NCBI GenBank assembly: GCA_001940645.1
Contig: MDVS01000121.1
Span: 1 to 21,136, forward strand
DNA from: Candidatus Heimdallarchaeota archaeon LC_3
GTDB lineage: Archaea > Asgardarchaeota > Heimdallarchaeia > Hodarchaeales > LC-3
Length of the DNA stretch: 21,136 bases
Reading direction: 5' to 3'
A program made the position numbers and the translations under genes. Positions 7,236 to 15,095 of this stretch are shown here, one piece after another. Within the stretch, counting starts at the first letter, position 1, and each line of letters starts with the position of its first letter. The notes under the pieces were generated by a model. The model was not told the DNA's origin, ran no database searches, and saw only the letters and a list, made by a program, of their open reading frames with translations.

Positions 7236-7683
7236 TTAAATAATTTTACAACCAGGAAGAATAGGAAAGAGAGAATTCTGATCCCTATTAGGACCAGTTT
7301 TTGTCAAGACACACCCTCCAGACTCGTACCGAAATAATTCAAGGTAATTATCTTTAAAAAACTTAGGAAGTTCATGACGTAAGTAGTGAGGAATAAGACA
7401 AACTGGTTTTAGATTTAGATTGTCTTATCATTAATTCTCTCAAAGAAATCTCTGTCTCAGATTCACTTTCATCATAGAAAAGGGAGTTAGATTCTTGAGT
7501 TGTTATTTCAGTTCAAGAAGCTTTATTATTCCAAGACCTGCTATCAATACTAGCTGGAAGCATAATTGATTATCTGGTTATATTACATCCTCGTTTCTCT
7601 AATGTGCTTAGTGATTGGTCGATATTTTCTGGAAGAGTTGATAATTGGTTTTTAAACAAAATTGAGCAGTTAAAATTATTCAC
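7236..7683 (-). pseudogene. Decayed minus-strand gene with stops and a frameshift, family unknown
   Basis: From a GTG at 7683 the frame reads NNFNCSILFKNQLSTLPEN, IDQSLSTLEKRGCNITR, stop (TAA), SIMLPASIDSRSWNNKAS, stop (TGA), TEITTQESNSLFYDESES and ETEISLRELMIRQSKSK. A shift of frame near 7405-7425 then continues it as PVCLIPHYLRHELPKFF, KDNYLELFRYESGGCVL and TKTGPNRDQNSLFPILPG, ending at a TAA at 7236. The segments together look like one former gene of about 150 codons carrying at least three lesions. No family motif is recognisable. An antisense plus-strand frame (about 7503-7709) is open but unusually hydrophobic, as antisense frames tend to be. Confidence 0.35.
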
Positions 7684-7869
7684 AGCAATTATTATTGTAA
7701 ATGTGTAGGGTAAAAATATTATAATCCTAATGTAGCGATAAAAGCTAGAAAAAAGAATTTAATTAAAATTTAATTGAAAAACCTAAAGGACTTAAAATTA
7801 ATTTAAATTTAGGAAGAGAGACTAGTGTTAAGTAAGAAAATTCTGTAAAAGACGTTCTGACAGACAACA

Positions 7870-9057
7870 CTATTTGAGTCTTTCTCTTTTTATTTTATAC
7901 AATGAAATTAAAATAATAGAACTGAAAATTAGGAGAAAATTAGTACTAGTGGTAGTTGGAACAAATTTAGGAATTTCGTCGATTGTGAATAGACTCGCAT
8001 TATTAGCATTTATATAAACAAAAGCTAAATTATTATTATTTTCATCCCAGTCAAGATCACGGATCCCAGTTTCTAGATCTAAAAATGCTTGAACATCTTC
8101 ATCCTTATCAAAAGCCCAGTGGATAGGATTGATTTTCCAAATTCGAGCACCATTATTAGATGTACCAACAAATATTTCATCATTTGACTTCCAAGAAAGA
8201 GCTGTAACTCGAGAATCTAATCGTAACCTTGACATAAAAATTTCGGTCGAATTCAAATCATAAATCGTAACGGCATATTTTGTGGTTTCTATAAAACCAA
8301 CGCTTACTTGATAGGATCGGCTAAGAGCTAACAATGAATTATTAGGACTGAAACTGATCACTGGCTTGTTTGAAGAAAAAAAAATAAAATCATCTTCGAC
8401 AAAAGATAATGAAAAATTATTTGTAGTTGAATCCCAAACAGTAACATACATCTTGTCATTAAAATGTTCCAAAAAAGCTAGTTTTTTCCCATTATTGACC
8501 CAATTTAAAGAAGAAGTCCTATTTGTAGATATAATATTAAAAAATTTATTGGTAGTTAAATCATACAAAGCAAGTCTATAACGTCTAATTTCACCTGTTG
8601 AATCAAGAGAGAAATATGTAAGTGCAAGAATATTACTATTAGGTTGAAGAGAACCTAACATAGACTCTAATTCTGAAGAAAATTGTATTTCAGATTGTAC
8701 GGTTCCTTTACTTATGTCTAAAATCTTGAGAGATGTATTAGAATCAACTCCGGGAGCCAAAAATACGATTATTTTGGTACCCTCAGAATTCCACTGAATG
8801 AATCGAATACTAGATTCAAAATTGAATGACCATTTGATATTACCTTCAATCGGATTCCAAATCTTTAAGGATTTATTGATAGAACTTGTAGCAACTAAAG
8901 AACCATCAGGACTCCAATCAATTGATCGAATCGGGTCTTCATGCCCAATTAAGTCTATTTCTTCTGAATCAACCTGTCCTATTTTATTAAAAACCATTAT
9001 TATTAAAATTAATAAAAGAAATATTCTAAAAAAAATCAAGATGTGATTTTTGGTCAT
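7870..9057 (-). CDS. Membrane-anchored extracytoplasmic WD40 beta-propeller protein
   Basis: 395 residues. Residues 5-24 form a hydrophobic signal or anchor helix after MTKN. One textbook WD40 blade follows: GHEDPIRSIDWSPDGSLVA, then SLKIWN. At least five weaker blades come after it, seen by their W-D or equivalent ends and S-P-N-G turns: IRFIQWNSEGTKIIVF with LKILD, SSLNWVNNGKKLAFL with VTVWDS, ISFSPNNSLLALS with VTIYDL, VTALSWKSNDEIFVG with ARIWKI, and IRDLDWDENNNNLAFVY. After PTTTSTN a second hydrophobic helix (about 372-387) and a basic tail KIKRERLK close the protein. WD40 propellers are protein-interaction platforms; with helices at both ends the propeller should face outside. ATG start with AGAAGG 9 nt upstream. 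Confidence 0.85.
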   Translation of the reverse strand: MTKNHILIFFRIFLLLILIIMVFNKIGQVDSEEIDLIGHEDPIRSIDWSPDGSLVATSSINKSLKIWNPIEGNIKWSFNFESSIRFIQWNSEGTKIIVFLAPGVDSNTSLKILDISKGTVQSEIQFSSELESMLGSLQPNSNILALTYFSLDSTGEIRRYRLALYDLTTNKFFNIISTNRTSSLNWVNNGKKLAFLEHFNDKMYVTVWDSTTNNFSLSFVEDDFIFFSSNKPVISFSPNNSLLALSRSYQVSVGFIETTKYAVTIYDLNSTEIFMSRLRLDSRVTALSWKSNDEIFVGTSNNGARIWKINPIHWAFDKDEDVQAFLDLETGIRDLDWDENNNNLAFVYINANNASLFTIDEIPKFVPTTTSTNFLLIFSSIILISLYKIKRERLK

Positions 9058-9197
9058 ATAATAAACCTTCTAGGGAATTAGGTTTAATCTAATTTTAATC
9101 TCATTTTAGTGATTTAAATCTTTTTGACATCTTTTGGAGAAACTTGCTTTTTAACTTTTTTAATGACCCAAATCATTTTATTTAGTCAATTATATCT

Positions 9198-9422
9198 TCA
9201 GGACTTTTTCAAACCCGGAGAATTATCAACGGATTCATAAAAAGAAATAAAACGATTAATAATATCAGATGAATGAGAATTCCTAATTTCTCGTATATTT
9301 CCAGATTCCATTTCCGCAATAATACTGAGAAGTAAAATAGGTCAGTATGATTTTTGTTTCTTCATGTTTTCAATAACCTTAAGCCAAAAAAGAATAAGTT
9401 TACTGAAATAACTCATAGACAT
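9198..9422 (-). pseudogene. Interrupted remnant like the N-terminus of SBD/HNH restriction proteins
   Basis: From ATG at 9422 the frame reads SYFSKLILFWLKVIENM, KKQKSY, an in-frame TGA (9344-9342), PILLLSIIAEMESGNIRE, then SSDIINRFISFYESVDN to a TGA at 9198. The pattern F..l..i....(K/W)P.LLL.ii...e.G.i......i...F..fY resembles the N-terminal domain found in McrA-like HNH endonucleases and phosphorothioate-binding (SBD) proteins, where K-P-x-L-L-L is conserved. The TGA sits where one residue (Trp or Lys) is expected. The remainder of such a protein is absent, so this is a truncated and interrupted relic of a restriction-type gene. The family link is suggestive only. Confidence 0.4.
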
Positions 9423-9766
9423 AAGTTATCTGTCTTAATAAAAGCTATTATATCTAAAATTTCAAAGAAAAAATGAGAAATGTCAAATGCATGATTTTTC
9501 TCTTATAAAATTTCATATACTTGCACTTAATATAAATATCACTTTGGTGCTGCTGAATTATGTCAAATCTAGAAAATTTTTAATATTATACAAAAAACGA
9601 AATATATTTGTATTTATGTATAATAAAACAAATATTTTTTTAACTAAATTTTACTGTTTTTCGTTATTTCGATAACCTTCCTCTATTAAAACTTTCAACA
9701 GAAAGATTTTAAATATTATATTTGATACTTTCGAATATTCTTTTTAATTAACTTTATTCTCTAAAA
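9423..9766. other. Intergenic region upstream of the zinc-finger operon
   Basis: About 340 bp, very AT-rich. A 62-codon plus-strand frame at 9487-9675 is dominated by Ile, Phe, Leu, Asn and Lys, as random AT-rich DNA would be, and I do not consider it a gene. The promoter of the next operon lies at the right end. Confidence 0.5.
9708..9717 (+). promoter_or_regulatory. TATA-like promoter of the zinc-finger/AAA/HerA operon
   Basis: TTTAAATATT preceded by the purine-rich GAAAGA (a possible BRE) lies about 55 nt before the ATG at 9767. It would start transcription near 9738 and give a leader of roughly 30 nt. No other promoter-like element is evident before the two downstream genes, which follow with 16 nt and -4 nt spacing. 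Confidence 0.35.
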
Positions 9767-10381
9767 ATGGGGAAAAAAATGGTAAAATGTGACATTTGTG
9801 GATCTGAATTAAAAAATCCTAGTTCAAAAAAACATATAAGTAGTAAAAAACACCAAAATGCTTTGAAAGCTAAAGGAATACCCAAAAAAACGTTGTTTGA
9901 GACTCCTATAAAAACATTTCCTAAAACTGTGAGTAAACCAACGTCTTTAACGATGATGGAAATTGAAAGTCACATGCTTAATGTATTTGATTCAAAATTT
10001 GAAGCATTAACAAATATGGTTAGCAATTTAGAACTTCGTTTAAAAAAAATTGAAGTTATAAGCAAAAGCAATCTTCAATCATCTAAAGTTAGTGAGAAAC
10101 ATCTCAATTCAAGAGATTTTCTAATTATTCTGAAAGAGAAATACAATAAAATAAACATTAGTGAAAGAAAGGGAGGAATGGTTCCGATTCCAAAATTATG
10201 GCATGAAATGGATTTGGAAAACATTTCCCGTTCCCAATTCGAAAGTGAATTGTTTGATCTTGAAAAAGAGCGAATAATTGAGCTTCAGACAGCTAGTGAT
10301 CCTAAGATAGTTAGAGATAGAGATAAGTCTATTTATCATCCTTCTCGTGGTCTAATTAATTATGTTATATGGAGAAAATAA
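9767..10381 (+). CDS. U1-type C2H2 zinc finger, coiled coil and winged-helix protein
   Basis: 204 residues. The N-terminus is a single zinc finger C8-x2-C11-x11-H23-x5-H29 (KCDICGSELKNPSSKKH then ISSKKH), the U1/JAZ-like type that can bind double-stranded RNA, DNA or protein. A basic Thr/Pro/Lys linker follows, then a coiled coil (about 65-100, MLNVFDSKFEALTNMVSNLE). Residues 115-204 look like a winged-helix domain: RDFLIILKEKYNKI, PIPKLWHEM, ISRSQFESELFDLEKERI, then a wing ending YVIWRK. It heads the operon; the AAA+ gene starts 16 nt after its stop. An adaptor that recruits the ATPase and nuclease to a nucleic-acid target is a reasonable inference. ATG at 9767 is used here; ATG at 9779 is an alternative. 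Confidence 0.75.
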   Translation: MGKKMVKCDICGSELKNPSSKKHISSKKHQNALKAKGIPKKTLFETPIKTFPKTVSKPTSLTMMEIESHMLNVFDSKFEALTNMVSNLELRLKKIEVISKSNLQSSKVSEKHLNSRDFLIILKEKYNKINISERKGGMVPIPKLWHEMDLENISRSQFESELFDLEKERIIELQTASDPKIVRDRDKSIYHPSRGLINYVIWRK

Positions 10382-10397
10382 CGTAGGGGATGAATTT

Positions 10398-12557
10398 ATG
10401 AGTGAAGAACAGTGGCACAAACACTTATTAGAATCTGCAAATCCATTCACAAATATTATTGTTAGATCTGCTTGGGAAGATTTTCCAGATGTTGAATCTA
10501 TAAATGGATCTTGCACACAGCAAGTATTAAGCTTTCTAAATGATATTAAAGAAAACACGATTTCACGTGTAATGTTGGTTGGGGGACAACCAGGTATTGG
10601 GAAAACACATTTTATCTCGAGATTGCGTCGAATCTCTGATAAAAATAATTACCTTTTTGTAGCAATTAGACCAATTTCTGACGTAACTGCCATTTTTAAT
10701 CATATTTACAGAGAAATATTTACCTCCTTACGAAAAAAGAAAGAAGACCAAAAGTATTCTCCAATGAAGGTCTTAATTTCAAGTATTATTTCCCAATCTC
10801 TAATCAAAGCCTTGAAAAAGAAGGGTCAATCTGAACCTCTTTCAAAAAAAATAGAATCTTTGATGGAGAAATTAAAAAAGGATCACACAATAATTTTAAG
10901 CCTGATTGGGCATGATAATAATGCAATGGAGATTCTTCAATCGTTGTCCAATATAGCAATTGAAATGGTTGAAGAAGAATACCCAGAAGTTGATTTAACT
11001 TTCTTGAAAGTATTATTTAAAGCTCTTCATCCAAAACTACACTCTTACGCTTTGAGATGGCTTCAAGGCGATGATTTAGATGACGATATTCTAAAGAAAT
11101 TGAAAGTCAAGGATTCGATAAGTAATGATGATATTGCTCAAAGGGTTCTTCATTCTCTATTAACATTATCAGACAAACCAATGTTATTATGTTTTGACCA
11201 ATTAGAATCAATTTATGATAGATTTCATGATATTAGTATCGTAGTTGGTTTTTTTGATACTATTGTCCGATTATGCAACGAAACACCTAATGCATTGATA
11301 TTATTAATGACACAAACGGTTACTTGGGCAGAACAGATGGAACCAAATATTCAAAAGTCAGCAAAGGATCGTATAGAACATATAGATACTTTAAGTGTTC
11401 CAAGTAATGAAGAAATGAAAGAACTAATATCACAACGTCTCAATCACGTTTGGGGAACATTCCCATATCAACCTCTGTATGAAACTTATCCATTTAGTGA
11501 AGAATACATAAAATTTATCAGTCAATCACAAGGATGGAACCCAAGGGGTGTATTAAGAGAATTATCAAGAGAATTTCAATACATGTTAAAGAATAAAGAA
11601 GTAAAAGAATTCAAAGTTTCTCAAGAGCAAATTTCTGCTCCAAAGATAGAAACTAAGGTAGTATTGCCAACCAAGGACAGATTAGATCTTTACCTTGAAA
11701 ATCAAATACATAAGGTAATTACTCAATATAAGGAAAATATTGATGATAATCCTTACAGTACAAGAGAAAATTATCTTGAAGCTGGGTTATTTGACTTATT
11801 AAAAGGATGTGTTGACTCAGAATTAACTATTAACAATAAAAAAGTTACTGAACTAGTTTTTAAGAAAAAAAGTAAAGATTTAGACATGATTGCTACAATA
11901 ATAAATGAATCTGGTCAAGAAGAGAAATGGGGAATAGAAGTCTGTAATAATGAACGAGGTCAGTCGTTTTATGGTATATTAAATAGAATAACTAACAATT
12001 TAGCCCAGAAAATAATTACAAAATGGTTTATAATAAGAGATAAAAATTTAGAAATCAAAAAGAGCTGGAAAAAGAGTAACGAGTTACTTGAAGGAATAAA
12101 ATCATCTGGACATTTAATTTATATAGATATCGATGATAACGCCAGAATCTTTGGGTTAAAAGAAATTCTAGATTTATCAAGCTCAGGAGACCTCGATATT
12201 GAGGGTCATCCAGTTGTTAGAAAGGAAGTTTTACCATATATAATGGATAATCTCTTCTTTAAAGTAGATATAATAAATAAAATGTTTGAATTAGAGTCAA
12301 AAAAAGAAGGACCCATAATAACTGTTTCAAAACGGCCGAAAAAAGATATAACTACATCTATTCGGGAAGATATTCTATCAAAGGCAAATTCTCAAATGCT
12401 AGTAAATTTTCAAAAATTATTTCCAGATTATAAGAAAGAGAAAAAACTGTATAATTCGGTAGTAGAATCGCTTAAAATCGAAGGAAAAATAGTTATTATG
12501 AACCAAAGTAAAACTAACATAGTGATTGCAAAAAGCCCATCGGATGACGTGTTTTGA
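10398..12557 (+). CDS. AAA+ (ORC/AAA_16-like) ATPase with C-terminal nuclease-like domain
   Basis: 719 residues from ATG 10398, chosen over ATG 10362 because AGGGGATGA stands just before it and the earlier start would overlap the zinc-finger gene. Walker A GGQPGIGKTH (G62-T70, K69), Walker B MLLCFDQLE (D267, E270), and a sensor-1-like strand ALILLMTQTVTWAE make it a P-loop ATPase of the STAND/ORC-like type. A winged-helix-like part containing GWNPRGVLRELSREF follows. A long Lys-rich helical insert lies at about 110-235. Residues 430-640 contain KDLDMIATI and WGIEVCNNERGQSF, which resemble the D...E-x-K core of restriction-type PD-(D/E)XK folds but with Cys (516) in the Lys position, so that domain may be inactive or something else. 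Likely the regulatory or loading ATPase of the system. Overlaps the next gene by 4 nt. Confidence 0.75.
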   Translation: MSEEQWHKHLLESANPFTNIIVRSAWEDFPDVESINGSCTQQVLSFLNDIKENTISRVMLVGGQPGIGKTHFISRLRRISDKNNYLFVAIRPISDVTAIFNHIYREIFTSLRKKKEDQKYSPMKVLISSIISQSLIKALKKKGQSEPLSKKIESLMEKLKKDHTIILSLIGHDNNAMEILQSLSNIAIEMVEEEYPEVDLTFLKVLFKALHPKLHSYALRWLQGDDLDDDILKKLKVKDSISNDDIAQRVLHSLLTLSDKPMLLCFDQLESIYDRFHDISIVVGFFDTIVRLCNETPNALILLMTQTVTWAEQMEPNIQKSAKDRIEHIDTLSVPSNEEMKELISQRLNHVWGTFPYQPLYETYPFSEEYIKFISQSQGWNPRGVLRELSREFQYMLKNKEVKEFKVSQEQISAPKIETKVVLPTKDRLDLYLENQIHKVITQYKENIDDNPYSTRENYLEAGLFDLLKGCVDSELTINNKKVTELVFKKKSKDLDMIATIINESGQEEKWGIEVCNNERGQSFYGILNRITNNLAQKIITKWFIIRDKNLEIKKSWKKSNELLEGIKSSGHLIYIDIDDNARIFGLKEILDLSSSGDLDIEGHPVVRKEVLPYIMDNLFFKVDIINKMFELESKKEGPIITVSKRPKKDITTSIREDILSKANSQMLVNFQKLFPDYKKEKKLYNSVVESLKIEGKIVIMNQSKTNIVIAKSPSDDVF

Positions 12558-14836
12558 AGTTCAAGGATATTCATTTTTCAGTTACGGATGCGAAAACTGC
12601 CGCTTTATGTCCCAGAAAGTTCATCATAAAGAAAAAATACGGAAAAAAGATCTTTAAGGGGACGAGCTCTGGGATTGGGACTCTTGTTCATCATATTATT
12701 TCAAAATTTGCAGAAAAAGCTTTGAAATCTCAACGGTTCATTGATAGGTTAAGTAAAACATCAGATGAACATGTAATCGATTTATTTAGAGATGGGATGA
12801 GGAATGTTATACATGAAATAAGTCAAAAAAGAGATTTCAGCACTTGGAAACCCGAAGAGTTTGATCGAGTAAATCAAATAGTCGAAATATTAACTAAAGA
12901 GATGAATAATAGATATAATGACCTAAAAAAGAACAATAATACTTCTGAAGCTTTGAAAAAACTATTTATAGCAGTTGAGTGGGGATTCAATCACAGTTTT
13001 AACATAACACATAATGGGACAACAAAAGAAGTGGAAATCGGGGGACGAATAGATTGGTTATCAATGGATGTAAATAACCAAACCATGACATTGTGGGATT
13101 TCAAAACAGGATCAGCAGATAACCTTGAACGAGATATTCCACAAGTAGCCATCTACAGTATTATTATCGAGGAAGAATTTGGGATAGAAACAGCAGCAGC
13201 TTTAATGTATATTTCACCAGAAAGTATCGAGGAACATCGAGTAGAACCACAAATATTAAAACAGTTTAAAAGTTTAATACTAAAAACGTTCTACAAAATG
13301 GATTCATGGATGAAAAATGAGGAAGAAATACCACACACCATTTATTTAGATGCATGTGAAGATTGTATTGTGTCAAAATTTTGTTTAAAGAAATTCGGAT
13401 CAAATCCACATTTAGAAGAGTTAGGCATAAAAGAGCAAACAGCAATAGAATTGGACGAAAAAGAGACTAGTGCAGAAGATCCAGAAGAAATAAAAGAACC
13501 AATAGTGGAATTAGAACCAGAAAAAGATATGATTACCAAAGAAAAAAGTGATCACAAAGTCGATATGAAAAGAGAAGAAAAAATTGATTTGAAAGATTAT
13601 TTACAACAAGAAACAACTAATGCAATAATAGGAACCAGTCTGAAAGACAAGGGAGACTTTGAAATACAACCAAGAGTGTTTTTAAAACATGTAGTAACGT
13701 TGGGAGCATCTGGATCAGGAAAAACAGTATTAGGAAAAGTATTAATAGAAGAAATATTGAAACAAGGATATTCAGCAATATTAATTGATCCACAAGGAGA
13801 TTTATGTTCATTAGCGTTACCAGATGATGAGGAAGGAAAAAAATTAGTAAAAAAAACAAAAATCAAGATTTACACACCAAATTCAACAAAAGGAATAAAA
13901 TTAACAATAGAACCATTATCACCACCAGCACCAGAAGTGCTACAAGATCATGATACCTTAATAACATATTTAGATGCAACAGCAACACAATTATTAGATA
14001 TTTTAGGCTATAGTATGAAAAGTATTCCACAAGAAAAAGCATTTCTAGAGGCCATGTTAAAAGAGAGCTGGCAAAAATATGAAACGTTAGATTTTAAAAT
14101 ATTAGCATCAAGAGTATTAGATGCGACAACCATTCAATCAGTACAGGATGATTCACTGATAGATGTTGAATTATTGTTAACATCAAGAAAACAGAAAGAA
14201 TTAAGCCAAAAAATAATGAAATTGGCTATAGGAACGGAAGGATCATTTTTCATAGGAGGAGAATCAATAGATTTTGATGAATTAACAACAAAAGAGTCAC
14301 AATTATCAATAATAAATCTGGCCAGTGTAGGAACAGACCAAACAAAAAGACAATTAGTAGTATCATGGATATTACGAATGATTTATGATTGGTTATTAAG
14401 AAATCCACAGAAAGAGCAAGATAAAATACGATTCTTCTTGTATATAGACGAAGTGGCAGACTTTTTGCCAGCACATCCATATAATCCGCCATCAAAAAAG
14501 ATGTTGATGTTGTTAATGAGACAAGCAAGAAAATACGGATGTTCGATATTATTAGCAACTCAATCACCAGCAGCGATAGATTATAAAGCAATAGATAATG
14601 TGGGAACATTATTCATTGGACGAATACCAACAAAACAAAGTATAGAAAAAGTAGAAGCATTTCTGGAACCATATGGGTATGAAACACAACGAATGGTGAA
14701 AAAGGTAATGACAGTAAAACCGGGAGAATTCATGATGATAGGAGGAGGATATACAAAACCAGAGATGTTCAAAACAAGGTGGCTACATACGAAACACCAA
14801 ACATTGAGTTTGGATGATATTGAGAAAATGAAATAG
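12554..14836 (+). CDS. Cas4/RecB-like FeS nuclease fused to HerA-type ATPase
   Basis: 760 residues. TTG start overlaps the upstream TGA by 4 nt. Residues 1-285 are a PD-(D/E)XK_1 (Cas4/AddB/RecB) nuclease: ALCPRKF (C19), GIGTLVHH (H46), GRIDWL (D167), LWDFKTG (D182, K184), then a Gln-Tyr pair in PQVAIYS. CEDCIVSKFC (C268, C271, C277) with C19 forms the four-Cys [4Fe-4S] pattern of that family. An acidic linker (about 295-355) leads to a HerA/VirB4-like motor: Walker A GASGSGKT (384-391), ILIDPQGD, Walker B LYIDEVADF (D632, E633), and RQARKYGCSILLATQSP with a following GRI. HerA hexamers translocate DNA, usually with a separate NurA nuclease; here the nuclease is fused. All catalytic residues appear intact. 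Codon use changes from about 13300 onward to almost only A-ending codons, suggesting a separate origin for the motor half. Confidence 0.85.
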   Translation: MKFKDIHFSVTDAKTAALCPRKFIIKKKYGKKIFKGTSSGIGTLVHHIISKFAEKALKSQRFIDRLSKTSDEHVIDLFRDGMRNVIHEISQKRDFSTWKPEEFDRVNQIVEILTKEMNNRYNDLKKNNNTSEALKKLFIAVEWGFNHSFNITHNGTTKEVEIGGRIDWLSMDVNNQTMTLWDFKTGSADNLERDIPQVAIYSIIIEEEFGIETAAALMYISPESIEEHRVEPQILKQFKSLILKTFYKMDSWMKNEEEIPHTIYLDACEDCIVSKFCLKKFGSNPHLEELGIKEQTAIELDEKETSAEDPEEIKEPIVELEPEKDMITKEKSDHKVDMKREEKIDLKDYLQQETTNAIIGTSLKDKGDFEIQPRVFLKHVVTLGASGSGKTVLGKVLIEEILKQGYSAILIDPQGDLCSLALPDDEEGKKLVKKTKIKIYTPNSTKGIKLTIEPLSPPAPEVLQDHDTLITYLDATATQLLDILGYSMKSIPQEKAFLEAMLKESWQKYETLDFKILASRVLDATTIQSVQDDSLIDVELLLTSRKQKELSQKIMKLAIGTEGSFFIGGESIDFDELTTKESQLSIINLASVGTDQTKRQLVVSWILRMIYDWLLRNPQKEQDKIRFFLYIDEVADFLPAHPYNPPSKKMLMLLMRQARKYGCSILLATQSPAAIDYKAIDNVGTLFIGRIPTKQSIEKVEAFLEPYGYETQRMVKKVMTVKPGEFMMIGGGYTKPEMFKTRWLHTKHQTLSLDDIEKMK

Positions 14837-14851
14837 TTGTGCTCACATCTG

Positions 14852-14856
14852 TTTTT
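14852..14856 (+). terminator. T-tract after the HerA-nuclease gene
   Basis: A run of five T, followed by AAATTTT, begins 16 nt past the stop codon and is a plausible U-tract terminator for the operon. The 259 bp up to 15095 otherwise hold only a 32-codon ORF (14937-15035, MHIKLENRLTILEIIYH) of doubtful reality. Confidence 0.3.
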
Positions 14857-15095
14857 AAATTTTGAAGGTTTTCATCATTTCACCATCTGGAATTCTAAAC
14901 ATTGAATATTAAATAAATTCTAAAAAGTGACAATAATGCATATCAAACTTGAAAATCGTTTAACAATTCTTGAAATCATATATCATAAAGCAAAACCAGG
15001 GAAAATCTACCACATAAATACTTTTATGAGATAAAAATTCCTCGAGATTATATTTATTTTTTACGAAGTAATTATCCAATTAATTGTAGAAAAAC

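Noticed and set aside
9487..9675. 62-codon plus-strand ORF
   Set aside because: Ile/Phe/Leu/Asn/Lys-rich composition without motifs or a ribosome-binding site; typical of random AT-rich sequence.
13342..14772. Five antisense frames of 63-119 codons under the HerA half
   Set aside because: They arise from the A-ending codon bias of the true gene and have low-complexity hydrophobic products.
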